From Streptomyces sp. NBC_01264 (lineage in GTDB: Bacteria > Actinomycetota > Actinomycetes > Streptomycetales > Streptomycetaceae): DNA of 64,000 nt. Every line of letters starts with the position of its first letter. The first letter of the stretch is position 1. The notes beneath the pieces were generated by a model. It saw only the letters and a program-made list of their open reading frames with translations. It was not told where the DNA came from and ran no database searches. The stretch is taken from assembly GCF_026340675.1 (NCBI RefSeq), contig NZ_JAPEOX010000002.1, positions 806,001 to 870,000 on the forward strand. Direction: 5' to 3'. The translations under genes were made by a program, and so were the position numbers. Shown here one piece after another: positions 50,680 through 59,608 of this stretch.

Positions 50680-52248
50680 ATGACCCTCCACCGCCGCCAG
50701 GTCCTCGCGGGAGCCGCCACGGGCGTCCTCGCCTCGATCGGCGCGACGGCCCGCACGCCGGCCGGCACGAAGCCCCGTACGGCGCCCCGCCGCGCGGACC
50801 CGGACTACGGGGCGCTGGCCCGCTCCCTGGACGGCCGGGTGCTGACGGCGGGCGACCCGGACTACGACGAGGCCCGGCGGCTCTTCCAGCCCCGCTACGA
50901 CGCGGTCCGGCCGGGCGCGCTGGCCTACCCCGTGCACCCGGGGGACGTGGCCGCCTGTCTGGACTTCGCCCGGCGCTCGGCCGTCCCCGTGGTGCCGCGC
51001 GGCGGCGGCCACGGCTACGCGGGCTGGTCCACCCGCGAGGCCGGACTCGTCATCGACACGGGCGTCATGGCGGAGGTGGCCCTGGAGTCGCAGTCGGGCT
51101 CCGCGGCCGGGGTCCGGATCGGTGCCGGCGCCCGGCTCGGGGAGGTGAACGCCGTCCTCGCCGCACGGGGCCTGGCCGTCCCCACCGGGCTGTGCCCCTC
51201 CGTCGGCATCGCCGGTCTCACCCTCGGCGGCGGGCTGGGCCTGTCCTCCCGCGCCTGGGGCGCCACCTCCGACCGGCTCACCGGGGTCACCGTCGTGACC
51301 CCCGACGCCGCGGTCCGCGAGGTCGACGCCGACCGCGAGCCCGACCTGTTCTGGGCGCTGCGCGGCGGCGGGGGCGGCAACTTCGGGGTGGTCACCGGCT
51401 TCCGCTTGCGCACCCACCCCGTCACCGACTGCGCCCTCGCGGAACTGCGCTGGTCCGCCGACCGCTCCCCCGCCGTCCTGCGCGGCTGGCAGCGCTGGCT
51501 CCGGGAGCTGCCCGATCCGTTCTGGAGCCAGGTGGAGTTCACCGTCGACGGCGGCCCGGTCGGCGCCCCGGCCGTGCGGGTGCTCTGCCTGGACGGCGGA
51601 CGCGCCGAGCTGGAGCGGCAGCTGACCCGGCTGTCCGACCTGGCGGGCGGTGCGCCCCGGGACAGCTGGACCGTCGTGCGCGGCTACGGGGACACCGTCC
51701 GGGCGATGGCCGGCTGCCTGGACCGGAGCCCCGCCGAGTGCCGGCTGCCCGGCAGCCTGCCGGGACACGATCCCCAGGGGCGGCTCGGCCGCGACTCCTA
51801 CGCCGCCCGGTCCGATTTCTGGGCCCCGGACGGGCTGACCGACCCGGCCGCCTCCGCGGTGCTGGCCGCCCTGCGGCGCTACGCCGGGAGCGTGCCGCCC
51901 GGCGGGTTCGGCGTGGTGCAGTTCGACGGGGTCTGCGGCGGGGCCCTCAACCGGCTCCCGGCGCGGGCCACCGCCTTCGCGCACCGCTCGGCCGGGTTCC
52001 TCGCCCAGTACCTCGTCTACTGGCCCGGCGCGGCTCCCGCCGCCGACACCGTCCGGCACCAGGGCTGGCTCGACGGGCTCTGGCAGGACCTGCGGCCCTG
52101 GGCGGGCGGAGCCGCGTACCAGAACTACACCGATCCGAAGCTGACCGGCTGGCGCGAGGCCTACTACGGGCCGAACCTGGCCCGCCTCGAAGAGGTCCGG
52201 CGGCGCTACGACCCGGACCGGCTGCTGCGCTTCCCCCAAGCCGTGTAG
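50680..52248 (+). CDS. secreted FAD-linked oxidase, berberine-bridge (BBE) type
   Basis: 522 residues. A Tat-like leader (HRRQVLAGAATG, with the second Arg replaced in the usual place by Gln) precedes a PP-loop FAD-binding domain. His111 (RGGGHGYAG) and Cys172 (GLCPSVGIAG) are the two residues that attach FAD covalently in bicovalent oligosaccharide/BBE oxidases. C-terminal BBE segment YQNYTDPKLTGWREAYYGPNLARLEEVRRRYDPDRLLRF. Strong GGAAGGAGG RBS. Members oxidise sugars or complex natural products; substrate unknown here. Confidence 0.9.
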   Translation: MTLHRRQVLAGAATGVLASIGATARTPAGTKPRTAPRRADPDYGALARSLDGRVLTAGDPDYDEARRLFQPRYDAVRPGALAYPVHPGDVAACLDFARRSAVPVVPRGGGHGYAGWSTREAGLVIDTGVMAEVALESQSGSAAGVRIGAGARLGEVNAVLAARGLAVPTGLCPSVGIAGLTLGGGLGLSSRAWGATSDRLTGVTVVTPDAAVREVDADREPDLFWALRGGGGGNFGVVTGFRLRTHPVTDCALAELRWSADRSPAVLRGWQRWLRELPDPFWSQVEFTVDGGPVGAPAVRVLCLDGGRAELERQLTRLSDLAGGAPRDSWTVVRGYGDTVRAMAGCLDRSPAECRLPGSLPGHDPQGRLGRDSYAARSDFWAPDGLTDPAASAVLAALRRYAGSVPPGGFGVVQFDGVCGGALNRLPARATAFAHRSAGFLAQYLVYWPGAAPAADTVRHQGWLDGLWQDLRPWAGGAAYQNYTDPKLTGWREAYYGPNLARLEEVRRRYDPDRLLRFPQAV

Positions 52249-52303
52249 CCCCCGGTTCCCCAGCTCCTCGCCCTCCCTCCCATCCCCGAAGAAGGAGACG
52301 GAC

Positions 52304-53242
52304 ATGCGACGTACGTTGACGGTGGCGGCGGCCACCGCCGCCCTGCTGCTGCCCGGCGGGCCCCTGCCCGAGGCAGAGGCGGGCACCGCCCCGGCCCAGG
52401 CCCCGGCGCAGACCCCCGCCACCGACCGGTGGTCGGCCCGGGAGGCGGAGAACTTCTGGACCCCCGACCGGATGGCGTCCGCGGTCCCGATCAGCCGCGG
52501 CGGCGCCCCGGCGGCGGTGGACGGGACCGGCCGGGACTTCGACGGGATTCCGGTCGTCGGCCGGATGTTCGTCATGAAGGGCGGCGGCGCGTACTTCTGC
52601 ACCGCGAGCGTGGTCGCCTCCCCCGGCCGCGATCTGGTGCTCAGCGCGGCGCACTGCCTGCTCGGGACGGACACCCGGCAGGTGGCCTTCGTACCGCAGT
52701 ACACGGCCCAGAACCCCCAGCCGTACGGGATGTTCCCGGTCCTGCGCGACGCGGGCGGCCGCTCCAAGGTGTGGATCGACCCGCGCTACCGCCAGCTCGG
52801 CGCGGACAAGGGCGCCGCCCTCGACGTGGCCTTCGCCCAGGTCGGCCCGGACGCCGACGGCTTCCCCGTGGAGGACGTGGTGGGCGGGAACCGCCTGGTC
52901 ACCGGCGCCGCGTACGCGCATCCGAAGGTCTCGCTGATCGGCTACCCGGCCTCCGCCGCCCGGCCGCGGCTGTGCGTGAACCGGACGACGAAGTTCACGA
53001 GCACCGATCCCGGGATCCCCGGATCGTTCCTGCGGATCGACTGCACCGGGTATCCGGGCGGCACCAGCGGCGGCCCGTTCCTGACCGCCTTCGACGAGCG
53101 GACCGAGACCGGCGACGTGGTCGGGGTGATCGGCGGCTGGAAGACGGGCGGGGACACCCCCGACACCTCCTACAGCTCCTACTTCGGCGCCGACATCAGG
53201 AAGTTGTACGAGCAGGCTCTTGCCGGGGCGCGGGTGGCGTGA
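52304..53242 (+). CDS. secreted trypsin-like serine protease (S1)
   Basis: 312 residues. Signal peptide (about 1-26), short pro-region, then a chymotrypsin fold with His117 (SAAHCL), Asp174 (ALDVAF) and Ser255 (GGTSGGPF). Cys99-Cys118 and Cys224-Cys247 could form disulfides. Resembles V8/glutamyl-type trypsin family members of streptomycetes. AAGGAG precedes ATG 52304. It follows the FAD oxidase by 55 bases and overlaps a convergent small gene at its 3' end by 47 bases. Confidence 0.9.
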   Translation: MRRTLTVAAATAALLLPGGPLPEAEAGTAPAQAPAQTPATDRWSAREAENFWTPDRMASAVPISRGGAPAAVDGTGRDFDGIPVVGRMFVMKGGGAYFCTASVVASPGRDLVLSAAHCLLGTDTRQVAFVPQYTAQNPQPYGMFPVLRDAGGRSKVWIDPRYRQLGADKGAALDVAFAQVGPDADGFPVEDVVGGNRLVTGAAYAHPKVSLIGYPASAARPRLCVNRTTKFTSTDPGIPGSFLRIDCTGYPGGTSGGPFLTAFDERTETGDVVGVIGGWKTGGDTPDTSYSSYFGADIRKLYEQALAGARVA

Positions 53243-53588
53243 GCACCCGCACCCAGCGGGTGCGGCGCGGGTTGCCCACCGTGCGCGGGGTCACCGGCAG
53301 CCCCTCCGCGCTCAGCGGTTCGGCGGGCGCGAGGCCGAGCTGGCGGCGCAGGTCCGCGAGGGCGGTGTGCACGGGGCCGAGGATGACCTCGGCGCGCGGA
53401 TGGGCGTACGCGAGGGCGTGCGCGGCCGTCTCGATGGCCTCGGCGGCGTCCTCGGCGGCGCCCCGGCTCCACCCTCCGGGGGCGGTGCGGCCCCAGGGCG
53501 CCAGGGCGTCGTAGAGGTGGCAGGCGGCATCGGCCACGGCGTCGGCCTGTTCACCGACGCCGGGCGCCGCGATCGTCGGGAGTTCCAT
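53196..53588 (-). CDS. hypothetical helical protein
   Basis: 130 residues, Ala-rich and soluble, with no motif I recognise. The first 90 residues look helical (EQADAVADAACHLYDAL, GAAEDAAEAIETAAHALAYAH, VHTALADLRRQLGL); the tail is basic and Pro-rich. The ribosome-binding site is weak. The last 47 bases overlap the protease gene. It precedes nothing on its strand and follows the AEC transporter gene by 47 bases, being the probable end of that transcript. Confidence 0.55.
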   Translation of the reverse strand: MELPTIAAPGVGEQADAVADAACHLYDALAPWGRTAPGGWSRGAAEDAAEAIETAAHALAYAHPRAEVILGPVHTALADLRRQLGLAPAEPLSAEGLPVTPRTVGNPRRTRWVRVLTPPAPRQEPARTTS

Positions 53589-53635
53589 ACCCGCTCAACG
53601 AGCGCGGCCCGCCCGGGGAACGAAGGGCGCCGCGG

Positions 53636-54583
53636 TCACGTCGGGACAGCCTGCAGCCAGAGCGGCAGCAGCAGGAGGGAGACCAGGGAACTCTTGATCA
53701 CCACGGCGGCGGAGAGGTCCACGCCCACGTCGTAGCGCTGGGCGAAGATGAACAGGTTCTGGGGTGTCGGCATCGCGGCGATCAGCACGAGGTACGTGAG
53801 CCACTCGCCCCGGACCCCGAACAGTGCCCCGCACACCGCCCACGCGAGCAGCGGGAAGGCCAGGCACTTGAAGCCGATGAGTGCCAGCTCCTCGCGGGTG
53901 GTGCCCCGGACGTCGAGGCCGATGCCGCCGAGGTGCAGTCCGAGGGCGAAGAGGGCCACCGGGGAGGCGCTGTCGCCGACGAAGGCGGCCCCGTCGAGGA
54001 CCACCTCCGGGACGTGCACGGAGAGCAGGTTGAGCAGGATCCCCGCGTTGCAGGCCAGGACGAGCGGGGTGACGAGCGAGGCACCGACGGCGCGGCCCAG
54101 GCGCTGGGCGGGGCCGCCCGAGCCGGGTCCGGAACGGCCCAGTTCCATGATGGCGATGACGACGAGCGACAGGACGCAGACCTGGAAGAGCAGCACCGGG
54201 AAGATCGGCGCGGCCGTCCCGAAGAAGGTGATGAAGACGGGGACGGCGAAGTAGGCGGTGTTGACCTGGACCCCGGCCATCACGCGCAGTGCCACGGTCC
54301 GGGGGTCGCGCAGTCCGGCTGCCGCCGAGGCGGTGGCGACGGCCGCGACGGCGAGGGCGGCGGTGGCCGCGTAGCCGCCGATGGCCCGCCAGTCGAAGAG
54401 GGCGGCGAGGTCCGCGGCGTAGATGTTGCCGAACAGGTAGCACGGGACCGCGAAGAGGAAGGCGTAGTCAGCGAAGGCCTTGGACGCCTCCGCGGGGACC
54501 ACCTTGCGGCGCGCGAGGAACACGCCGGCGCCGAAGGCCAGCGCCACCGGTATCAGTTTCTCCAGCGCGGCCGCCCCGCCCAT
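53636..54583 (-). CDS. AEC (auxin efflux carrier) family transporter
   Basis: 315 residues, about 10 membrane helices in two halves. LIPVALAFGAGVFLARR at the start, the NTAYFAVPVFITFFG crossover-type segment, CNAGILLNLLSVHVPEVV and MPTPQNLFIFAQRY are characteristic of bacterial AEC carriers, which move organic acids such as malate or malonate, or are uncharacterised. ATG 54583 gives the usual N-terminus. Divergent from a histidine kinase gene by 264 bp. Confidence 0.88.
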   Translation of the reverse strand: MGGAAALEKLIPVALAFGAGVFLARRKVVPAEASKAFADYAFLFAVPCYLFGNIYAADLAALFDWRAIGGYAATAALAVAAVATASAAAGLRDPRTVALRVMAGVQVNTAYFAVPVFITFFGTAAPIFPVLLFQVCVLSLVVIAIMELGRSGPGSGGPAQRLGRAVGASLVTPLVLACNAGILLNLLSVHVPEVVLDGAAFVGDSASPVALFALGLHLGGIGLDVRGTTREELALIGFKCLAFPLLAWAVCGALFGVRGEWLTYLVLIAAMPTPQNLFIFAQRYDVGVDLSAAVVIKSSLVSLLLLPLWLQAVPT

Positions 54584-54847
54584 GCGTCCGTGCTCCCCGC
54601 TGTCGAGTGATCGCCGTGCCGTGATCGTCCGTGCCGGGCGCAGTCTATGCGGGGCCGCCGCGGCCTCCGGGGCGGGCTTGCCCCTGACGTGCGGGCCAGG
54701 GTTCGGCGTCGGCACACCCGCCCGGCCCGGGGGCGGCCCGGCGGCGGCTGTCCGCGCCGTCGCCGGCCGCGCCCTGCCGGGGTGCCCCGATGGCCACGGA
54801 GCTGCCCCGTACCCGGGTGGGGCGCGGACGCATACGCTGGACCGATC

Positions 54848-56341
54848 ATGAGCGAGCGAGCCCGATCCCGATTCCGATCCCTCTTCCGTGCCCGCCCCGG
54901 ATCCCCGTCCCCGTCCGGACCGCCCGACGGGTCCACGTCCGGGTCGCCGGACGGGTCCGGGTCGCTGTCCGGGTCCCGAGCGGCGTCCGGGCCCGGGGCC
55001 GGGGCCGGGCCCGCGTCCGGGGCCGGGCCCAGGCCGTCGCCCCGGTCCGGGCCGGTCGGCCCCGGCCGTTCCCCCGCCCGGCCAGGGCCAGGGCGGTTCG
55101 CGGTGGCGCTGCGTACGCCCGCCCGGGCCGCCGAGCCGTTGCTCGCTCAGGCGCCCGAGGCCTGGCAGCGGGTGCTGCCGTACGCCGTGACCGCCGTGTG
55201 CGTGATGACGCTGCTGCCGGTGACGATCGCGGTGCTGACCAACGACTACAAGGCGGGCGGCGGCTGGGCCGGGGCGCTGGGCGTGGCCCAGACCCTGCCG
55301 CTGCTGCTCGCCGTGACGCGGCCGCTGGCCGCGTGGGGCATGGTGCTGTTCGCGGACGCCGTCGGGGCCGTCGTACTGACCCAGGCCGACCGGGTGGCGG
55401 GGCACGCCTGGCCCTGGACCCCGATGGTGATCATCGGCTACCTGGTGCTGATGGCCTGCCTGGGGCTGCGCGAGTCCATCCGGACCCTGGTCGGGGTGTG
55501 GCTGGCGACCGGGGTGGTGGGGGCGGCGCTGTGGGGCTTCCGGCCGGACGGGACGACCAACACGGTCGCCCTGCTGTTCGTGCTGGCCGGCGTGATGCTC
55601 GCACTGACGGGGGCGCTGCGCGGGCTCGGCGACGCGCGCCAGAAGATCGCCGAGCAGGAGAGCATCAGCGAGGCCGAGCGGGCCCGGCGCACCCTGCTGG
55701 AGGAACGGGCCCGGATCGCCCGGGAGTTGCACGACGTGGTGGCCCACCACATGTCGGTGATCACCGTGCAGGCGGACTCGGCGCCGTACCGGCTCCCCGG
55801 CATGGCGGAGCCGGTGCGCGAGGAGTTCGCCGCCATCGCGTCGAGCGCGCGCGAATCGCTCGGCGAGATGCGGCGGCTGCTGACGGTGCTGCGCGGCGAC
55901 GAGGCGAACGGCGCCGACCGGACCCCGCAACCGGGGATCGGCCGGTTGCAGCAACTGGTGGAGGCGACCGTACGGGCCGGGCAGCCGGTGGAGTTGGCGC
56001 TGGCCGCGGGCGCGGCCGGGGCGGCGCCGCCGGCCGTGGACCTGTCGGCGTACCGGATCGTCCAGGAGGCGCTGGCCAATGTGGTGCGGCACGCGCCGGG
56101 GGCCCCGACCCGGGTCTCGGTGACCTTCGACGAGCAGGAGGTCCTCGTGCTGGTGGTCAACGGCGCCGCGCGGGACGCGGTGGTGGCGCTGGAGACCTCG
56201 GGCACGGGGCACGGGCTGGTGGGGATGCGGGAGCGCGTACGGTTGACGGGCGGGACGCTGGACACCGGTCCGCTGCCCGACGGCGGCTTCCGGGTCGCCG
56301 CCCGCATGCCGATCGACACCGCTTCCGAGGAACCAAGTTGA
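54848..56341 (+). CDS. two-component sensor histidine kinase with long disordered N-terminus
   Basis: 497 residues. Residues 1-85 are Ser/Gly/Pro/Arg-rich and disordered; then come about five helices (108-258), HisKA_3 with His295 in ARELHDVVAHHMSVI and an HATPase_c domain (IVQEALANVVRHAP, GHGLVGMRERV). The long head is unusual for this kinase type and is GC-repeat-like. A downstream start cannot be excluded. Its stop overlaps the TTG start of the response regulator. The upstream 264 bp separate it from the divergent AEC transporter. Confidence 0.92.
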   Translation: MSERARSRFRSLFRARPGSPSPSGPPDGSTSGSPDGSGSLSGSRAASGPGAGAGPASGAGPRPSPRSGPVGPGRSPARPGPGRFAVALRTPARAAEPLLAQAPEAWQRVLPYAVTAVCVMTLLPVTIAVLTNDYKAGGGWAGALGVAQTLPLLLAVTRPLAAWGMVLFADAVGAVVLTQADRVAGHAWPWTPMVIIGYLVLMACLGLRESIRTLVGVWLATGVVGAALWGFRPDGTTNTVALLFVLAGVMLALTGALRGLGDARQKIAEQESISEAERARRTLLEERARIARELHDVVAHHMSVITVQADSAPYRLPGMAEPVREEFAAIASSARESLGEMRRLLTVLRGDEANGADRTPQPGIGRLQQLVEATVRAGQPVELALAAGAAGAAPPAVDLSAYRIVQEALANVVRHAPGAPTRVSVTFDEQEVLVLVVNGAARDAVVALETSGTGHGLVGMRERVRLTGGTLDTGPLPDGGFRVAARMPIDTASEEPS

Positions 56342-57018
56342 CCATCCGCGTGATCATCGTCGACGACCAGGCCATGGTGCGGGCGGGTTTCGCCGCGCTC
56401 CTGTCGGCACAGGCAGACATCGACGTGGTGGGCGAGGCGCCCGACGGACGCCAGGGGATCCAGGTCTCCCGGACCGTCCACCCCGACGTGGTCCTGATGG
56501 ACGTCCGGATGCCGGAGATGGACGGGCTCAGCGCCGCCCGCGAACTCCTCGATCCCCCGCCGGGGGTGGTGCACCGGCCGAAGGTGCTGATGCTCACCAC
56601 CTTCGACATCGACGACTACGTGTACGAGGCCCTGCGCGCGGGGGCCTCCGGCTTCCTGCTCAAGGACGCTCCGCCGGCGGATCTGATCGCGGCGGTCCGG
56701 GTGGTCGCCTCGGGCGAGGCCCTGCTGGCTCCGTCGGTGACCCGGCGGCTGATCGCGGACTTCGTCGAGCGGCGGCCCGCGCCGCGCCGCGACCCCGCGC
56801 TGCGGCTCAACGGGCTGACCCCGCGGGAGACCGAGGTGCTGGAGCTGATCGCGCGCGGGCTGTCGAACCAGGAGATCGCCGGTCATCTGGTGGTCGCCGA
56901 GCAGACGGTCAAGACGCACATCGGGCGAGTGCTGGGGAAACTCGACCTGCGGGACCGGGCCCAGGCCGTGATCTTCGCCTACGAGGCGGGGCTGGTGCGG
57001 CCGGGCGACGGCGGCTGA
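56338..57018 (+). CDS. NarL/LuxR-type response regulator
   Basis: 226 residues, TTG start at 56338 sharing TTGA with the kinase stop. Receiver pocket Asp9-Asp10, phosphoacceptor Asp55 (VLMDVRMP), Lys in LLKDAPP, and a LuxR HTH at about 155-215 (LTPRETEVLELIARGLSNQEIAGHLVVAEQTVKTHIGRVLGKLDLRDRAQ). Partner of the kinase before it. The stop lies in a 14-bp direct repeat. Targets unknown; the hydrolase and acyltransferase downstream are candidates. Confidence 0.94.
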   Translation: MTIRVIIVDDQAMVRAGFAALLSAQADIDVVGEAPDGRQGIQVSRTVHPDVVLMDVRMPEMDGLSAARELLDPPPGVVHRPKVLMLTTFDIDDYVYEALRAGASGFLLKDAPPADLIAAVRVVASGEALLAPSVTRRLIADFVERRPAPRRDPALRLNGLTPRETEVLELIARGLSNQEIAGHLVVAEQTVKTHIGRVLGKLDLRDRAQAVIFAYEAGLVRPGDGG

Positions 57019-57059
57019 TCCGCGCACCGGCCCGCCGACGGGCTGCTGATCCGCGCACC
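57015..57059 (+). repeat. direct repeat CTGATCCGCGCACC x2
   Basis: Copies at 57015-57028 and 57046-57059; the first carries the TGA stop of the response regulator. Another short repeat seeded at a stop codon. Confidence 0.7.
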
Positions 57060-57156
57060 CACCCGCCCGCCGGTTCTCCTCCACCCCCTACCGGGGTATG
57101 ACATCCGACTTGGCTCCACGGTGCGACGCCCGCTCCGGTACCTCCTTCTTACCTTC

Positions 57157-57173
57157 CTCCTCGTCACGAGGAG
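57157..57173 (+). promoter_or_regulatory. hairpin overlapping the ribosome-binding purine run
   Basis: CTCCTCGT (57157-57164) and ACGAGGAG (57166-57173) form a tight inverted repeat directly before GAGGAGAAGG and the ATG at 57186. In mRNA the stem would hold part of the Shine-Dalgarno region and could restrict translation of the hydrolase. Confidence 0.4.
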
Positions 57174-57185
57174 AGGAGAAGGGGC

Positions 57186-58229
57186 ATGCGCCGCTTCGCA
57201 AGGACACTGGTCACGGCCGCACTGGCGGCGGCCGTCGTCGCCGGCACCGCGGGATGGGCCTCCGCGGACGCCCAGACGGCGGTCACCGGCCCGCCGCCGG
57301 GCACCGCCGCCTGGCGGGCCGACACCGTGTCCGGGCGGCCGCTGCCGGACCCGGCGCGGGCGACACCGGCCGAGGTCGCGCGGTTCTTCGCCGGGCTGGA
57401 CGCCTCCCGGGCCCGGGAGCTCGTACGGGCCCACCCGCTGGTGGTCGGCAATCTGGACGGAGCTCCCCTCCCGCTGCGGTACGAGGCCAACCGGCTGGCC
57501 GTGCTGGCGACGGGCGAGCCCCGCTTCGCCTCGCTGGCCGCGCCCGGCCGGCAGATCCTGGCCTTCGACCCGCGCGGACGGGGCACCGTCGCCGAGGTGT
57601 TCGGAGACCTGGAGCGGACCGCGCACGTAGCGGTGATCGTGCCGGGCTCGGACAACGACGCCACCACCTACGACCGCGCGCGGGCGCAGTACACCGGCCC
57701 GGCGGGCATGGCCCGCTCCTTGCGGTCCGCGACCGGGGAGTCGGCCGCCGTCATCGCGTGGACCGGTTACACCACGCCCGTCGGGGTCGGACTGGACACG
57801 GCCCAGGGGCGGCTGGCACGGGCGGGCGCCGTCCGTCTCGCCCGGTTCACCGAGGGGCTCGACGCGGTCGGCGCACCCGACCCGGTGCTGTTCTGCCACA
57901 GCTACGGCTCGGTGGTCTGCGGGCTGGCGGCCCGGCACACGGACGCCACCGACATCGTCGCCTTCGGCTCCCCCGGGATGCGGGCCGACAGCGTCGGGGA
58001 GCTGCGCACCGGCGCCCGCGTCTGGGCGGCGCGCGGGCCCTCCGACTGGATCTCGGACGTGCCCAACGTGGAGTTCGCGGGACTCGGCCACGGAGCCGAC
58101 CCCACCTCGGCGGCCTTCGGCGCCCGCCGGATCGACGCCGCCGATGTGGCGGGCCACACGGGCTACTTCACTCCCGGGACCCGGTCCCTGAAGGCCTTCG
58201 CCGCCATCGCGACGGAAACGGCCCGATGA
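57186..58229 (+). CDS. secreted alpha/beta hydrolase (DUF1023)
   Basis: 347 residues. Signal peptide (about 1-28, WASA), then a pro-like region and a DUF1023 alpha/beta-hydrolase with nucleophile Ser in FCHSYGSVVCGLAA, preceded by VIVPGSDNDATTYDRA and WTGYTTPVG. His candidate in GHTGYFTPGTRSL. This family is almost confined to actinobacteria and its substrates are unknown; lipid or ester hydrolysis at the cell surface is inferred. It shares ATGA with the acyltransferase that follows. Confidence 0.88.
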   Translation: MRRFARTLVTAALAAAVVAGTAGWASADAQTAVTGPPPGTAAWRADTVSGRPLPDPARATPAEVARFFAGLDASRARELVRAHPLVVGNLDGAPLPLRYEANRLAVLATGEPRFASLAAPGRQILAFDPRGRGTVAEVFGDLERTAHVAVIVPGSDNDATTYDRARAQYTGPAGMARSLRSATGESAAVIAWTGYTTPVGVGLDTAQGRLARAGAVRLARFTEGLDAVGAPDPVLFCHSYGSVVCGLAARHTDATDIVAFGSPGMRADSVGELRTGARVWAARGPSDWISDVPNVEFAGLGHGADPTSAAFGARRIDAADVAGHTGYFTPGTRSLKAFAAIATETAR

Positions 58230-59482
58230 GCGCGCCGGTCAGCACCTCGCGGAGCCGGGCGACGAGCACCCCGGGCATCCTCACCAAGGCGCGGGCGGCC
58301 GCCTGGCGGATCGACGCGAAGACGCCCGCGCACCGGGACCGGGCGATCGACGGGCTGCGGGCGCTGGCCCTGCTGGCCGTGCCCACCGGGCACTGGCTGC
58401 TCGGCGGGTTCACCCTCGACTCCGACGGGGCCCTGCACAACGCGAGCCCCCTCTCCGCCTTCGGCGGCCTGGCCCCGGCCAGTTGGGTGCTCCAGATGCT
58501 CGGCGTCTTCTTCCTGGTCGGCGGCTACGCCTCGGCGCTCTCCTTCCGGCGGCACACCGGATCGGCCGGCGCCTGGCTCAAGGGCCGGATCGCCCGGCTC
58601 GGCCGGCCGGTGCTCGGGGTCACGGCGGTGTGGGCACTGGCAGCGCCCGTGCTGTACGCGGCCGGGGTGCCCGAGGCCACCCTGCGGACCGGCGCGAAGC
58701 TGGTGATCCAGCCGCTGTGGTTCGTCGGGGTGTACGTGGTGGTCACCGCACTGACCCCGTACTGCGTGCGCGCCGCGCGGCGGTTCGGCGGCTGGGCGGG
58801 GGCCCCGCTGCTCGTCTCGGTCGCCGTGGTCGACTTCTTGCGCTACGGGCCCTTCGCGGACTCGGTGCCCGGGTGGGTGGCGCTGGTGAACATCCTGCCG
58901 GGCTGGCTGTTCGCGTACCAGCTCGGCGTGGACTGGGGCGAGGGCCGGATCGGCCGGCGCGGCGGGTGGCTGCTGCTGGTGGGCGGGAGCGCCCTGGTCG
59001 CGGCCCTGCTGATGGTGTTCCACTACCCGGCCTCGATGGTGGGTGTGCCGGGCGAGGCCCGGACCAACTCCCATCCGCCGTCGCTGCTGGTACTGGCCCT
59101 GGCCGCGGCCCAGTCGGGCGCGGCGATCCTGCTGCGGGACCGGCTGGCGCGGCTGCTGGCCCGGCCGCTGCTGTGGGCGCCCGTCGTCGTGATCAACCTG
59201 TGCGCGATGACGATCCTGTGCTGGCACCAGACGGCGATGCTGGCGGCCGCCGTACCGGGATCGTTCGCGGGCGGGGTGGCCGGGCTGACGACGGCGCCGG
59301 ACAGTGTGGGGTGGATCGTGGCACGGCTGGCGTGGATGCCGGTCTTCGCGGCGCTGCTGGTCGGCATCGCCCGGTACGCGCGCCGGTTCGAGCGGCCCTG
59401 GACCCGGGTCACCGCGGTGCGCGGGACGGTGGCGGGCCTGCTGGCGGCCGGGTTCACGGTGTTCGCGCTGGGTCTGGCGTAG
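58226..59482 (+). CDS. acyltransferase 3 family membrane protein
   Basis: 418 residues, about 10 helices. The family opening RDRAIDGLRALALLAVPTGHWLLGG (His57 is the conserved catalytic-type residue), and SALSFRRH/LKGRIARLGRPVLGV follow. Members transfer acyl groups to surface sugars, antibiotics or peptidoglycan. Translational coupling with the secreted DUF1023 hydrolase suggests linked addition and removal of acyl groups at the envelope (inference). Ends before an exceptionally strong terminator. Confidence 0.9.
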   Translation: MSAPVSTSRSRATSTPGILTKARAAAWRIDAKTPAHRDRAIDGLRALALLAVPTGHWLLGGFTLDSDGALHNASPLSAFGGLAPASWVLQMLGVFFLVGGYASALSFRRHTGSAGAWLKGRIARLGRPVLGVTAVWALAAPVLYAAGVPEATLRTGAKLVIQPLWFVGVYVVVTALTPYCVRAARRFGGWAGAPLLVSVAVVDFLRYGPFADSVPGWVALVNILPGWLFAYQLGVDWGEGRIGRRGGWLLLVGGSALVAALLMVFHYPASMVGVPGEARTNSHPPSLLVLALAAAQSGAAILLRDRLARLLARPLLWAPVVVINLCAMTILCWHQTAMLAAAVPGSFAGGVAGLTTAPDSVGWIVARLAWMPVFAALLVGIARYARRFERPWTRVTAVRGTVAGLLAAGFTVFALGLA

Positions 59483-59524
59483 GGGGACTTGGGCCGCCGG
59501 CCGCGGCCGGAGCACCCGTACGAA

Positions 59525-59562
59525 ACGAGAGCGCCGCTCCCCTCGGGGAGCGGCGCTCTCGT
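59525..59562. terminator. perfect 18-bp terminator stem
   Basis: ACGAGAGCGCCGCTCCCC (59525-59542) pairs perfectly with GGGGAGCGGCGCTCTCGT (59545-59562). It lies between the convergent acyltransferase and DUF350 genes. The following 59570-59605 has degenerate GGTGAGC repeats near the DUF350 stop. Confidence 0.85.
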
Positions 59563-59608
59563 GCGATCTCGGTGAGCTTCAGCGGGCTTCAGTGAGCCTC
59601 GGTGAGCG

